Of a stretch of 64,000 nt of DNA, positions 9,614 to 18,388 are shown in pieces; position 1 is the first letter of the stretch; the number at the start of each line of letters is the position of its first letter. The translations under genes and the position numbers were made by a program. The notes beneath the pieces were generated by a model, which saw nothing but the letters and a program-made list of their open reading frames with translations, was not told the DNA's origin and did no database searches. This stretch comes from Pseudophaeobacter flagellatus (GTDB taxonomy: Bacteria; Pseudomonadota; Alphaproteobacteria; Rhodobacterales; Rhodobacteraceae). The stretch is taken from the NCBI RefSeq assembly GCF_021228235.1, contig NZ_JAJQRG010000009.1, positions 1 through 64,000 on the forward strand, in the 5' to 3' direction.

Positions 9614-9750
9614 CCGGAGATAAATTCGTTTTATGTGGTTTAGATCGGAGTTTATAACGGATTATGATGTGAAACCTTGATTTATGTGAGGCGTGGCTTT
9701 ATACCGGAGAAAATTCCGGGCTAAGCCTTTGAATCCGGAAAAATGTCCGG
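9614..9750. promoter_or_regulatory. hipBA operator array with about 31-bp period
   Basis: Two perfect inverted repeats CCGGA-N6-TCCGG lie at 9704-9719 and 9735-9750, 31 bp apart. Diverged versions occur upstream: CCGGAGATAAATTCG at 9614 and TCGGAGTTTATAACGG at 9645, also 31 bp apart, with a weaker CC..GTGAGG near 9675. HipB-type antitoxins bind spaced inverted repeats cooperatively and repress their own operon. The three-helical-turn spacing puts the sites on one face of the DNA. Confidence 0.65.
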
Positions 9751-9770
9751 CGTAACTCTTGGAGAATGTT

Positions 9771-10151
9771 GTGAGCTCGTTGCAAGTTATATCCGCTTTG
9801 TCGCAGCTCGGTCGCGATATCCAGACGGCGCGCAAAAGGCGCCGCATGTCGGTTGCTGATTTCTGTAGCCGGATTGGTGTCAGCGACAAGACACTTGCAA
9901 AGCTTGAGAGGGGCGATGGTGGTGTCCGGCTTGAGACCTTTGCCATGGCGCTCCTCGCTCTGGGTATGCTGGACCGGTTGGCTGAGATCGCAGACCCATC
10001 TTCTGATTCCACTGGCATCGGACTGGATAGGGAGAAACTCCCAGAGCGCATTCGGCAGCGCGGCGCGGGCATCAAAACCATCCCCGTTAAATCGAAAGAT
10101 GCGCCAAAAGGGACGGTTGTTGTTGATGATGATGAAGGGACAGCATTTTAA
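9771..10151 (+). CDS. hipB: HipB-like antitoxin/repressor
   Basis: 126 residues with an XRE helix-turn-helix: IQTARKRRRMSVADFCSRIGVSDKTLAKLERGDGGVRLETFAMALLALG. The tail is longer than usual, with an acidic end (VVVDDDEGTAF). The GTG at 9771 lies 6 bases after GGAG and fits best; a TTG at 9759 would place the ribosome-binding site inside the gene. The stop codon overlaps the hipA start by one base. It should neutralise HipA and repress the promoter through the upstream inverted repeats. Confidence 0.85.
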   Translation: MSSLQVISALSQLGRDIQTARKRRRMSVADFCSRIGVSDKTLAKLERGDGGVRLETFAMALLALGMLDRLAEIADPSSDSTGIGLDREKLPERIRQRGAGIKTIPVKSKDAPKGTVVVDDDEGTAF

Positions 10152-11383
10152 TGCCTGAGGCTTTTGTTGTTCTTGGGGACGCCTGTATTCCCGTCGGTCG
10201 TTTGATTTTTGAAACCGATGGACGTCGGTCTCACTCCACTTTCATCTATGATGAACGATGGCTTGAAAACCCGATAGGGTTTGATCTCGCGCCGGACATG
10301 CCCCGCGGCCGCGCGCCTTTTCATTCTTCGGCAGAGGGGCGAGAAAGCCGTCGTCGAGATGTTCTGGCGGGGCCCTTCACGGACACATCACCTGATAGTT
10401 GGGGACGAAAGCTCATTCGCCGGGTGCATGGCGAGGGCGTGGCGGAGTTTGACTATCTGGTTGCTGCCGACGACAAAGCTCGCCAGGGAGCCTTGCGGTT
10501 TTTGAATGAAGAGGGTGAGGTGTTCCACCCGGATCAAGCCCCTGTGCCACGCCTGGCAAATATTGAAGAGCTTCGGGCGATCGCAGCACGGTATGAGCGG
10601 GATCCGGATGGAGCTGAAGCCGAAGCGCGTGATCTTGTAGGCGCAGCGGGTTCGCTTGGTGGTGCGCGCCCCAAAGCCAATGTCGTGGACGGTGACGACC
10701 TGTGGATCGCAAAATTCACCTCAATTGATGATACATGGCCCGTCGAAAGGTTGGAAATCGCGACTCTCAATATGGCGCACGCGGTCGGTCTTCGAACACC
10801 AGAAGCGCGGCTTGAACTGGCGGCGAGCAGGCACCCTGTCGGTCTCATCAAGCGCTTTGATCGCCGCCAAGGTGGTCGCCTCCCTTATATGTCGGCCCGT
10901 ACCGCTTTGGGGAAAAGAGGTTCTGCCCATGGGTACTACACCGACATTGCGGATGCTCTTCGTCAAATGTCTGTTCTGCCAGACAGGGATATTCTGGAGC
11001 TGTGGCGGCGTCTGTTGTTCACCGTGCTGATCACAAACACTGATGATCATCTCAAAAACCATGGTTTGCTCTATGTGCGCGATAATCGGTGGCGCCTGTC
11101 ACCGATGTTTGACGTAAACCCGCAGCCACGCAGGCAACCCACTTTGGAAACGGGGATCAGCGACATTCATGGCTTTGAGCCTTCCGTGGAAGCGGTGATA
11201 GATGCCGCACCCTTCTTTGATATTGAGGAAGCTGATGCCAAGACCATGGCCAGGGAAATGGCAAATACGGTAACCGAGATCTGGGGCGAAACGCTCCGCC
11301 AGCATGGCATTACCGGGGCCGCGCATAGAAGATGCGCACCAGCCTTTGAACATGAGAGGATGGAGACGGCTCTCGGTTTGTAA
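10151..11383 (+). CDS. hipA: HipA-like toxin, serine/threonine kinase
   Basis: 410 residues, close to the family length. An N-terminal HipA_N-like barrel (1-110) is followed by the kinase. Visible motifs are the Gly-rich loop GAAGSLGGARPKA (about 164-176), which includes the Ser autophosphorylated in this family; Lys in WIAKF (188); catalytic NTDDHLKNHG (about 296-305) with Asp and Asn; and the metal-binding DVNP (321-324). HipA kinases phosphorylate aminoacyl-tRNA synthetases and slow growth. Translationally coupled to hipB. No damage seen. Confidence 0.9.
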   Translation: MPEAFVVLGDACIPVGRLIFETDGRRSHSTFIYDERWLENPIGFDLAPDMPRGRAPFHSSAEGRESRRRDVLAGPFTDTSPDSWGRKLIRRVHGEGVAEFDYLVAADDKARQGALRFLNEEGEVFHPDQAPVPRLANIEELRAIAARYERDPDGAEAEARDLVGAAGSLGGARPKANVVDGDDLWIAKFTSIDDTWPVERLEIATLNMAHAVGLRTPEARLELAASRHPVGLIKRFDRRQGGRLPYMSARTALGKRGSAHGYYTDIADALRQMSVLPDRDILELWRRLLFTVLITNTDDHLKNHGLLYVRDNRWRLSPMFDVNPQPRRQPTLETGISDIHGFEPSVEAVIDAAPFFDIEEADAKTMAREMANTVTEIWGETLRQHGITGAAHRRCAPAFEHERMETALGL

Positions 11384-11478
11384 GCTGGTTCAGCTGCAGC
11401 AAATTGATTGCTGCATTGATGAATGTCTGAGGACATAAGCCACTAGGAAAGCTAATAAAACTATGGCTTTGGTCAGGT

Positions 11479-11571
11479 TCACACGGATCCGGTTGCGGCG
11501 GTGCACGTTCCGTTTTCAACCTGCTTCAATACAAACGCTTTCCGCGCAACTGTGAACTTGCTCTTCTTCAT
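11479..11571 (-). pseudogene. IS3-family OrfA N-terminal remnant
   Basis: The ATG at 11571 opens a 30-residue frame, MKKSKFTVARKAFVLKQVEN followed by a short divergent tail. The beginning is the typical start of IS3 OrfA (MKKSKFT..QI.F.LKQ.E.GT). The helix-turn-helix is missing after about 25 residues. It lies between hipA and an IS6 element and is one of several IS scraps here. Confidence 0.5.
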
Positions 11572-11654
11572 CGGAATCTCCTTCCACCATTCCTGGAATT
11601 ATGTGTGGAAAATCCGAGTTTCGGCTGGTACAGCTTTTAGACAGTAGGTCTCTA

Positions 11655-12465
11655 GGGGGACTGTTGCATTAGTTCGCCCAAGTCGCAGGTGATCAATTCG
11701 GTGTGTTGGGTTACGCGGCTTCGAACAGCGCACTTATGAACTGGATTTCGCCTCTGACGCCTGGTTGTTTGTTATGAATGTGGCCACGTTTGATGGTTCG
11801 GATTGTCTCGATCCCGCTGAGGGTTGCTTTGGCTGATCGCAAGGTTCGGAAACTTTGTCGGTAGCCGAGCAGACGTTTCATGGCGGCGTGATCGCTCTCG
11901 ATCAGGTTGTTTCGCCATTTCTTATCGATATGTCGGATGCTGTCGAAGTGCGGATCATACCGATGATTGATGTCGCGAATGACGCGCCTATAAGTCGGCG
12001 CTTTATCAGTGCAAATCGTGACGGGACGATGGAGCCGCACGCGTTCAATCGCCTTGTTTATAGAGGCCTTCGCTGCTTTCGTATCGCGCCGGGCGGTAAG
12101 GCGGAAGTCGACCATCTGGCCATTTGCGTCGACGGCGCGCCAAAGCTATCGCCACTTGCCGCCAACGCGAATGTAGGTTTCGTCCACGTGCCAGTCGACA
12201 CTGGCACGCCGCAGATGTGTCTCAGTCCGCTTGGTCAGTTCAGGACCGAACTTCTGCACCCAGCGATACACCGTAGAACGATCAACCGCGATGCCGCGCT
12301 CGGCCAGTAAGTCGACAACATCCTGATAGGACAAAGGATAGCGAAGATACCACCGCACGGCACAAAGGATGATCTCACGCGGAAAACGGTGGTGCTTGAA
12401 CGGTGACTTGCGCGGCATGCCCAACCCCAAAAAACCAAACCCGGCGATTAATGCAACAGTCCCCC
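11655..12465 (-). mobile_element. IS6-family insertion sequence (defective)
   Basis: 811 bp flanked by perfect 17-bp inverted repeats, GGGGGACTGTTGCATTA at 11655-11671 and its complement at 12449-12465. The 8-bp flanks (GGTCTCTA and GTAAAGCT) differ, so there is no target duplication; this suggests a deletion or recombination next to the element. Its right end is 6 bp from the stop of the transaminase gene. Confidence 0.9.
11711..12418 (-). pseudogene. IS6-family DDE transposase with an in-frame TAG
   Basis: The frame starts MPRKSPFKHHRFPREII at 12418, with the helix-turn-helix DVVDLLAERGIAVDRSTVYRW and the first catalytic Asp in WHVDETY. It meets TAG at 12146-12148 after GGKWR. The same frame continues LWRAVDANGQMVDFRL with the second Asp (TICTDKAPTY) and Glu (NLIESDH) through to the normal end. 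Related transposases have Tyr at this place (KWRYLWRAVD), so the change is a single-base Tyr to amber mutation. Confidence 0.9.
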
Positions 12466-12471
12466 GTAAAG

Positions 12472-13368
12472 CTAATACGGCTGCCCGCATAAAGTGCGAC
12501 ATGGCGGCATGACCGCCCTGAGGCTTTCCTCCAAGTAGATCTCGCGCAGGCGCGGCGCGACCCTGCCTGGGGTTCCGTCGCCCAGCTTGACGCCGTCGAT
12601 CTCGACCACCGGCATCACGAATTGCGCGGCGGAGGTGATGAATGCCTCGTCGGCCTGCTGCGCCTCGCCAATGGTAAAGCTGCGCTCCTCGACCTCCAGC
12701 CGCGCTTCAAAGGCAAAGCGCAGCACGGCGGCGCGGGTGATGCCATGCAGGATATCAGTCGATAGCTGGCGGGTGATAATCTTGCCGTCCTTGACGATAT
12801 AGGCGTTGTTCGAGGTGCCTTCGGTGACAAAACCGTCCTCCACCATCCAGGCGTCGTCGGCGCCCGCCTGCATGGCCATCATCTTGCCCATGGACGGATA
12901 GAGGAGCTGGACCGTCTTGATATCGCGGCGTCCCCAGCGGATGTCGTCGATCGAGATCACCCTGATACCGGTTTTCGCCACCGGATTGTCGGCAAGACCG
13001 GGCCTGGACTGGGAAAAGAGCACCAGCGTTGGTTTCACCTGGGCGGGATTAGGAAACGCAAAGTCACGGTCGCCAGCCGAGCCGCGCGTGACCTGCAGAT
13101 AGATCGTGCCTTCGGTCATATCGTTGCGGCGGATCAGTTCGCGGTGGATGTCCAGCAAATTGTCGAAGGCCGCAGGTTTTTCGATGCCAAGCTCGGTCAG
13201 CGAGCGTTCGAGGCGGGTCCGGTGGCCGTCAAAATCTATCAGCTTGCCATCCAGCACGCCGGTGACTTCATAAACGCCATCGGCCATCAGGAAGCCACGG
13301 TCGAAGATCGAAATTTTGGCTTGGTCTTCCGGCAGGTAGTCTCCGTTCACATAAACGGTGCGGGTCAT
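12472..13368 (-). CDS. D-amino-acid transaminase (PLP fold-type IV)
   Basis: 298 residues of the class IV aminotransferase family. N-terminal VYVNGDYLPEDQAKISIFDRGFLMADGVYE is typical of D-alanine transaminases. The PLP Lys is in RRDIKTVQLLYP, and EGTSNNAYIV plus LHGITRAAVL are the cofactor and phosphate-binding segments. It converts D-amino acids to 2-oxo acids and is the last gene of the D-amino-acid operon, after the MlrC gene. The ATG at 13368 follows AAGAGAGG; the longer frame lacks a signal. The C-terminus (PPCRTLCGQPY) departs from the family and ends 7 bp from an IS6 end, so the last residues may have been altered by IS activity. Confidence 0.88.
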   Translation of the reverse strand: MTRTVYVNGDYLPEDQAKISIFDRGFLMADGVYEVTGVLDGKLIDFDGHRTRLERSLTELGIEKPAAFDNLLDIHRELIRRNDMTEGTIYLQVTRGSAGDRDFAFPNPAQVKPTLVLFSQSRPGLADNPVAKTGIRVISIDDIRWGRRDIKTVQLLYPSMGKMMAMQAGADDAWMVEDGFVTEGTSNNAYIVKDGKIITRQLSTDILHGITRAAVLRFAFEARLEVEERSFTIGEAQQADEAFITSAAQFVMPVVEIDGVKLGDGTPGRVAPRLREIYLEESLRAVMPPCRTLCGQPY

Positions 13369-13435
13369 CGGGTCATCCTCTCTTGGGTTTGTCTGCATGG
13401 TTCGCGCGGAGTTAGGCCGGGGTGCCCTTGGCACT

Positions 13436-13478
13436 CCTGCACGGGCAGAGGCCGGGTCTGACGGTCTGCCCGCGCAGG
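13436..13478. promoter_or_regulatory. Intercistronic hairpin between the MlrC and transaminase genes
   Basis: The gap from 13369 to 13755 has no credible gene. It holds an inverted repeat, CCTGC-a-CGGGCAGA and TCTGCCCG-c-GCAGG, with a 15-base loop. No T-tract follows on the minus strand, so it may be an mRNA-stabilising or attenuating structure rather than a full terminator. An open frame over 13365-13691 is Arg/Pro-rich and looks spurious. Confidence 0.4.
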
Positions 13479-13755
13479 TTTGTGTGCAAAGGGCGCACGA
13501 TTGTTGTGCCTTTTCGGAAAGGTAACCGGTTCATGCACTGCCACGTGCGTGGCGCTCCCGGGATATTGGCAGAATGCATTTCTACAATGTCTCCGAAACG
13601 CTCTGGCGGACTTCAAATTTCGGCGGGCCTCATCGTTCAACGCCCAGCATTCGTGATCGGTTAGACTGTCGGGGCAGTGCGCCAGTTGCAAGCTGCTGGA
13701 AATGGACAGCGGAGCAGACCTTCAGTATCGCAAAGTCGACTGTCTAGGATTCTGG

Positions 13756-15234
13756 TTACCCCGAACCAGGTGTCGTTTTGGTGGTTTGCGCAAACGGGTC
13801 GCCCACGCGCGGAAAGTAGTTGCCGTCGCGTTTAGTGAGCGGCAGTTTCGCCCGGTCGATTTCGCAGGCGCCGGGACTGCCCATGTGGATCACCTTGGCG
13901 GCAATCGGGGCGAAGCCTGCGTAGAAATGGTTCATGGATTTCACCACCAACGCCCTCATCTGCGTGATGTCGATGCCGAGATCGGTGAACACGGATGGGT
14001 TGAAACACTGGGCGCGGATCGAATTGACGAGGATATGCACGCCGTCGGCTTCCAGCCAAACCACATCGCCGATGTTCATTGCGGCATCGCCAAGAAACTG
14101 CGTCACATTCTTGCGGATCGCGCGGACCGTTGCTTCAAGGTCAACGGGATCACCGGATTCCGGCGCGATCTTGCCACCCACGCGCACCTGCAGCCGTGCT
14201 CCTTCTCCCGCATCCTGGCAGATGGCGACCAAAACCGGATCCCAGAACAGCGCCAAGGCAACGTCAGTCATACCCCGGTCAAGCATGGCGCGCAGCACGT
14301 GGGTCGACTCCGAAGGTGCCCCTGCTCCGGGATTGTCGGCCATGTCCGCCAGCACATAGGGCCGGTCGCGCGCCGCCGCGACCTCGTCCAGCGCGGCCTC
14401 GATCCCCGGGCGCGGAAAATAAAGCTGATGACGCAGAGCCCATAACCGGCGCCCGAACTGCTCAGCCACTGCGCTGGCCTTTTCAGCGTCGCCGTCAGTG
14501 ATGGCGATCATCCGCATTCCGACCCTCTCCACGTCGCCGTAAGAAAATCCGTGGGTCAGTGACAGAGACAGCACACCATCCTTGCCTTCGGTCTGCTTCA
14601 TCTCCTGGACGAATGTCCGGCCGGGCTCCATCAGGGTTGGAACCATGACCAGCATCCGGCAGTCATAGTCACGCATCAGCGGCCTGATCTTGCCCTCGGC
14701 GGTGTCAGCCGCGATCTGAAACAACTCACGCGCGCGCTCGGGGGCGTCGATGTGGGGGTATTCCTTAAAACTGATAATCGCCGTGGCATTTGTCAGCATG
14801 TCTTCGGTCATGTGATTGTGCGGATCAAGTTCCAGCCCGATAAACTGATCCGCCCCCAGAATCGCGCGAGCACGTTTCATCATGTCGCCTTCGCAATCCT
14901 CATAACCATCGGCCACCATCGCGCCATGCATCGAGATCAGGAAGATATCCGGCATTGCGGCTTCTAGATCGGTCAGGATTTCGTCGCGCATCGTCTCGTA
15001 GACCGATCGTGGCGTAATCCCAGCAGGCTCGGCAAATGTCGACAGGCTCTCGACCACTTCCCAGCCACGATCCTCGGCCATCCGCCTCCATTCATGCAGC
15101 GGCGCCGTGAACAGGTTTGCTGGTTCGCGTGTCGCGGTACGGGTGTAATATTTCGCCTTCCATGCGTTCCAGCCGGTTGGAAGTGGCGCATAGGTGTTGG
15201 TTTCCGTGGCCAGGCAGGCAATGAAGATTTTCAT
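13756..15234 (-). CDS. MlrC-family M81 metallopeptidase-like protein
   Basis: 492 residues from the ATG at 15234, which follows AAGAAAGAG. Family features are the start IFIACLATETNTYAPLPTGW (the ETNT motif), ISMHGAMVADGYEDCEGD, GLELDPHNHMTEDML, DNPGAGAPSESTHVLRAML and IRAQCFNPSVFTDLGID. Members include microcystinase C and DUF1485 proteins, probable zinc hydrolases of small peptides or D-amino-acid-containing substrates. Its place between a D-aminoacylase and a D-amino-acid transaminase suggests a role in handling D-configured substrates. The exact reaction is unknown. Confidence 0.85.
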   Translation of the reverse strand: MKIFIACLATETNTYAPLPTGWNAWKAKYYTRTATREPANLFTAPLHEWRRMAEDRGWEVVESLSTFAEPAGITPRSVYETMRDEILTDLEAAMPDIFLISMHGAMVADGYEDCEGDMMKRARAILGADQFIGLELDPHNHMTEDMLTNATAIISFKEYPHIDAPERARELFQIAADTAEGKIRPLMRDYDCRMLVMVPTLMEPGRTFVQEMKQTEGKDGVLSLSLTHGFSYGDVERVGMRMIAITDGDAEKASAVAEQFGRRLWALRHQLYFPRPGIEAALDEVAAARDRPYVLADMADNPGAGAPSESTHVLRAMLDRGMTDVALALFWDPVLVAICQDAGEGARLQVRVGGKIAPESGDPVDLEATVRAIRKNVTQFLGDAAMNIGDVVWLEADGVHILVNSIRAQCFNPSVFTDLGIDITQMRALVVKSMNHFYAGFAPIAAKVIHMGSPGACEIDRAKLPLTKRDGNYFPRVGDPFAQTTKTTPGSG

Positions 15235-15383
15235 GTCACTCTTTCTTTCGGTCCGATGTTTGGCGTTCGAGGCAGGCGTACCTAATAAAAGCACGGCCTG
15301 ACCGGGCGCGTTTAGACGAACAGGTTCGCCGGAACGCAATTTCAACGCATGGCTTCAGGTATTCGTTCGCTCGGATTTCGCCC

Positions 15384-16823
15384 TCAAACGCGGCGGATCG
15401 CCATGCCCGGCCGGGCGCCGGTCGGACTTCCATCGACCCATGTGCACTGTCCGTTTACGAACACACGTTCTATACCCATGGACGCTTGACAAGGTTCTTC
15501 GAAACTGGCGGTGTCGATAATTGTCACCGGATCGAACAGCACGAGATCAGCAAAGAATCCTTCCTGCAGGATACCCCGGTTTGCGAGTCCGAAATTACGG
15601 GCTGTCAGTGAGGTCATCTTGCGCACCGCCTGTTCCAGCGGAAAAAGTCCGACGTCGCGGGCATAGTGGCCCAGAACCCGGGGGAAGGTGCCCCATGCGC
15701 GCGGATGAGGATGCACATCCTGCACGATCCCGTCCGAGCCGATCATAGTGTCGGGATAGGAAAGAATTCGCCGGACGTCCTCTTCGTTCAACTGAAAATA
15801 GACCGCTCCGCCCGGAAGCAACCTTTTGGCAGCAACTTCGTCCGAACAGCCCATTTCCCGGGCGATGTCAGAGAGGAACCGGCCAGACGCTTCGGGCATG
15901 GCTTCGGACCAGGTTATCAGGACCCGCTCGCTGATGGCCACCCGCTCGGGCAAGAGCACCGTCGAACTGGCGACATATGGGTACACGTCCAGCCCAACAC
16001 TTTGCGTCTTGCGCGCCTCGTCGATCAGCTTCAGCGTCATTTCTGATTTGCCGTGATTGGCGCAGCCGACGCATTTGTGATGCGACACGATCACCGGCAC
16101 ACCCGCCTTGGCGCCGATCTCGAAGGTCTCTTTCAAGGAGGCGGCGACACCGTCCGCCTCATCGCGCATATGGGTAACGTACAGCGCGTTGAATTTGGAG
16201 AGTGTCTGGGAAATCGAGATCACTTCCTCGGTCGGCGCCTCGCGTGCGGCCGGGTAGTAAAGCCCTGTTGAGAGTCCAAGTACTCCAGCATTCAAAGCAT
16301 CTGTCAGCAGCGCCTGCATCTGGCCTATTTCGCCAGCCGTTGCCGGTCTGTCCATGTGCGACATAACGGCGTGGCGCAGGTTCGAATGGCCACACAAACA
16401 GGCGCTGTTCACCGCTGCCGGAGATTTCTCCAACGCGGAAAAATAGCTGGCAAAGTCTTTGAACGTCCGGCGCTCGCCCTGAACGAACAGTGTCAGCGGC
16501 GGCAGCGGATCAGGGCGGTCCGGCAGTACCGGGGCTGCGCTGACGCCGCAGTTGCCGTTGATCACCGTGGTCACTCCCTGACTGATTTTTGGTTCAAGAA
16601 GAGGTGTTTCGAGAATAGCGTAGTCATCATGGCAATGGCAGTCGATAAACCCAGGGGCCAACGCCAGGCCCTCGGCGTCTATTTCGTGAGCGCCTGATGC
16701 GCCGGACAGGTCGCCGATGGCGGCAATCCGGTCGTCCGTAACCGCCAGATCACCGAAGACAGATGGGCCGCCTTCCCCATCAATCAGGCGCGCGTTGCGA
16801 AACAGGATGTCAAACTCAGGCAT
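15384..16823 (-). CDS. N-acyl-D-amino-acid deacylase (D-aminoacylase)
   Basis: 479 residues of the amidohydrolase superfamily. The metal site begins with APGFIDCHCHDDYA (H-x-H, about 56-69). Further marks are NGNCGVS, LSTGLYYP, THMRDEADG, the metal Cys/His region SHHKCVGCANHG, DVYPYVAS, and the catalytic Asp in MIGSDG. The C-terminal NFGLANRGILQEGFFADLVLFD closes the beta sandwich. No signal peptide, so it is cytoplasmic and would release D-amino acids from N-acyl forms brought in by the TRAP system. The start at 16823 overlaps the DctQ stop, indicating translational coupling. Confidence 0.92.
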   Translation of the reverse strand: MPEFDILFRNARLIDGEGGPSVFGDLAVTDDRIAAIGDLSGASGAHEIDAEGLALAPGFIDCHCHDDYAILETPLLEPKISQGVTTVINGNCGVSAAPVLPDRPDPLPPLTLFVQGERRTFKDFASYFSALEKSPAAVNSACLCGHSNLRHAVMSHMDRPATAGEIGQMQALLTDALNAGVLGLSTGLYYPAAREAPTEEVISISQTLSKFNALYVTHMRDEADGVAASLKETFEIGAKAGVPVIVSHHKCVGCANHGKSEMTLKLIDEARKTQSVGLDVYPYVASSTVLLPERVAISERVLITWSEAMPEASGRFLSDIAREMGCSDEVAAKRLLPGGAVYFQLNEEDVRRILSYPDTMIGSDGIVQDVHPHPRAWGTFPRVLGHYARDVGLFPLEQAVRKMTSLTARNFGLANRGILQEGFFADLVLFDPVTIIDTASFEEPCQASMGIERVFVNGQCTWVDGSPTGARPGMAIRRV

Positions 16824-17334
16824 TGGACTCTGCCTCCTCTTTGCTGGATTTGTCACCAGCCCAACGGGCAGCGAGATGCAGTAGGATGACGCTCAGCGAA
16901 ATCGGCACCGCGATCGCGACATAGACTGTCGAAAACTCGAGCGTCTCCGAAAAGGTCTTGGAATGCCGCATGAGAAACCCGCGCGAGACACGCATGCCTG
17001 GTCCGAAGAACGAATAGAACAGCACAGGAAGAACGAATATTAGAACAGAAAGGCTCTGCGCCAACATCGCAATCCGCTGCATTGCAAGCGAGCGATTGGG
17101 TTGAAACACGGCTGGGTCGAAATACCGTTTGAATGCCAGCGTCGCGCCGAGCAGCCCTGCCCAGATCATCAGGTAGCGCGAAATCTCTTCGGTCCAGACG
17201 GGCGGCTGAAAGAAGACATATCTAGCAAATACTTGAAGCATCACGATAGAGACCAGCAGGATGATGGCCACAGTGGCGATGCGGAACAGAACCGCATCGA
17301 CCACGTTGCTTGCTGAAACGATCAACTGTCGCAT
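16816..17334 (-). CDS. TRAP transporter small permease (DctQ type)
   Basis: 172 residues with four predicted membrane segments: IATVAIILLVSIVMLQVFARYVF, MIWAGLLGATLAF, LAQSLSVLIFVLPVLFYSFF and VYVAIAVPISLSVILLHLA. The FFQPPVWTEEISRYLMIW stretch is the DctQ hallmark. It bridges the binding protein and DctM in sodium-driven uptake. It follows the dctP-like gene by 12 bp and overlaps the deacylase start. The tail is charged (DKSSKEEAESNA). Confidence 0.9.
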   Translation of the reverse strand: MRQLIVSASNVVDAVLFRIATVAIILLVSIVMLQVFARYVFFQPPVWTEEISRYLMIWAGLLGATLAFKRYFDPAVFQPNRSLAMQRIAMLAQSLSVLIFVLPVLFYSFFGPGMRVSRGFLMRHSKTFSETLEFSTVYVAIAVPISLSVILLHLAARWAGDKSSKEEAESNA

Positions 17335-17346
17335 TGCGCACCCAAC

Positions 17347-18333
17347 CTACTTGCGGACCTTGGCAAGCGCATCGTGATACGCTGCAAGGGCTTCTTCCGA
17401 CAGCACGTCTGAATGCACGGTTTGCGCCAGGGCACGCATCTTATCACGTTCGCCCGGAGCCAGTTGAGTGACCGTTACGCCTGCTTCCGCAAATTTCGCC
17501 TCAACCTTCGTGGCCCAGTCGACAACCCATGCCCGATTGGCGGCAACGCCTGCTTCGATTGCTTTTTCAATCGCTGCCTGATCGTCGTCCGACAGACCAG
17601 ACCACCAGTCTTCCGAAACCATGACAACGCGCATGGAAGGCACCAGATCAGCCGGAGTGAAATGTTTGAGATATTGCGTGTGGCCAAATCGAAGTGCCGA
17701 GTTGGGCGGGTTCACATAGCCGTCGACAATGCCAGTTTGAAGGGCGTTCGCGACCTCACCCCACGCCACGACAGCCGAAGCAACACCCATGGACTGGTAG
17801 AAGGCAACTTGCCCCTTGTTGAGAGCGCGCATCCGAAGGGTTGTCATATCGTCCAGTGCAGCGACCGGTTTCCTCGAGTTGAAGATACCGGCATCCAGAC
17901 CACGCTGGTTGAAGGCAACCAGCCTCACGCCGCTTTCAATCAGGGGACCGTTCAGCTTGTCCAGCAGATCGGTACTGGCAAAGGCGGCATCGAACTCTGC
18001 GGTGTTCTCGAACAGGAACGGCAACAACAGACCGCGAACCATGGGATTGATCGACGCGGGCGTCGTAGAAGTAGACAGGTTCACATGGATCAGACCTTGT
18101 GAGGTTTGCCCCAGACGCTCTTTTTCAGAACCAAGAGAATCCGTTGGGAAGACCTGAACGTCCATGCCGCTGCCTTCCAGCGCATCGCGGAAGCCTACGA
18201 TAAAGGCGTATTCCGAGTTTGTCTCAATGTCCTCTGCCCCATTCATCGCGATCTTGATCGTTTCTGCTAGCGACGGTGCGGCGGAAGCCGCAACAATTGC
18301 CAGCGCGGATATGGCTGCTTTCCAGTGTTTCAT
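17347..18333 (-). CDS. TRAP transporter solute-binding protein (DctP type)
   Basis: 328 residues with a cleavable signal peptide (KAAISALAIVAASAAPSLAE). Typical DctP features are SDSLGSEKERLGQTSQGLIH-like ligand-side loops, the conserved Arg in LRMRALNKGQVAFYQSMG and WGEVANALQTGIVDGYVNPP. It is periplasmic and delivers an organic acid, here probably an N-acyl-D-amino acid or similar anion, to the permeases. It lies between the dctM-like and dctQ-like genes on the same strand. Confidence 0.9.
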   Translation of the reverse strand: MKHWKAAISALAIVAASAAPSLAETIKIAMNGAEDIETNSEYAFIVGFRDALEGSGMDVQVFPTDSLGSEKERLGQTSQGLIHVNLSTSTTPASINPMVRGLLLPFLFENTAEFDAAFASTDLLDKLNGPLIESGVRLVAFNQRGLDAGIFNSRKPVAALDDMTTLRMRALNKGQVAFYQSMGVASAVVAWGEVANALQTGIVDGYVNPPNSALRFGHTQYLKHFTPADLVPSMRVVMVSEDWWSGLSDDDQAAIEKAIEAGVAANRAWVVDWATKVEAKFAEAGVTVTQLAPGERDKMRALAQTVHSDVLSEEALAAYHDALAKVRK

Positions 18334-18388
18334 ATCTTTCTCTCCTTGGTTTTCGTTGTTTGGGTATCCGGCACGGCCTGACCCTCGG

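Noticed and set aside
11647-12473. Target-site duplication around the IS6 at 11655-12465
   Set aside because: The 8-bp flanks do not match, so none is claimed.
13365-13691. A 108-codon minus-strand frame in the gap between the MlrC and transaminase genes
   Set aside because: Arg/Pro/His-rich product with no family resemblance, overlapping the transaminase ribosome-binding site region.
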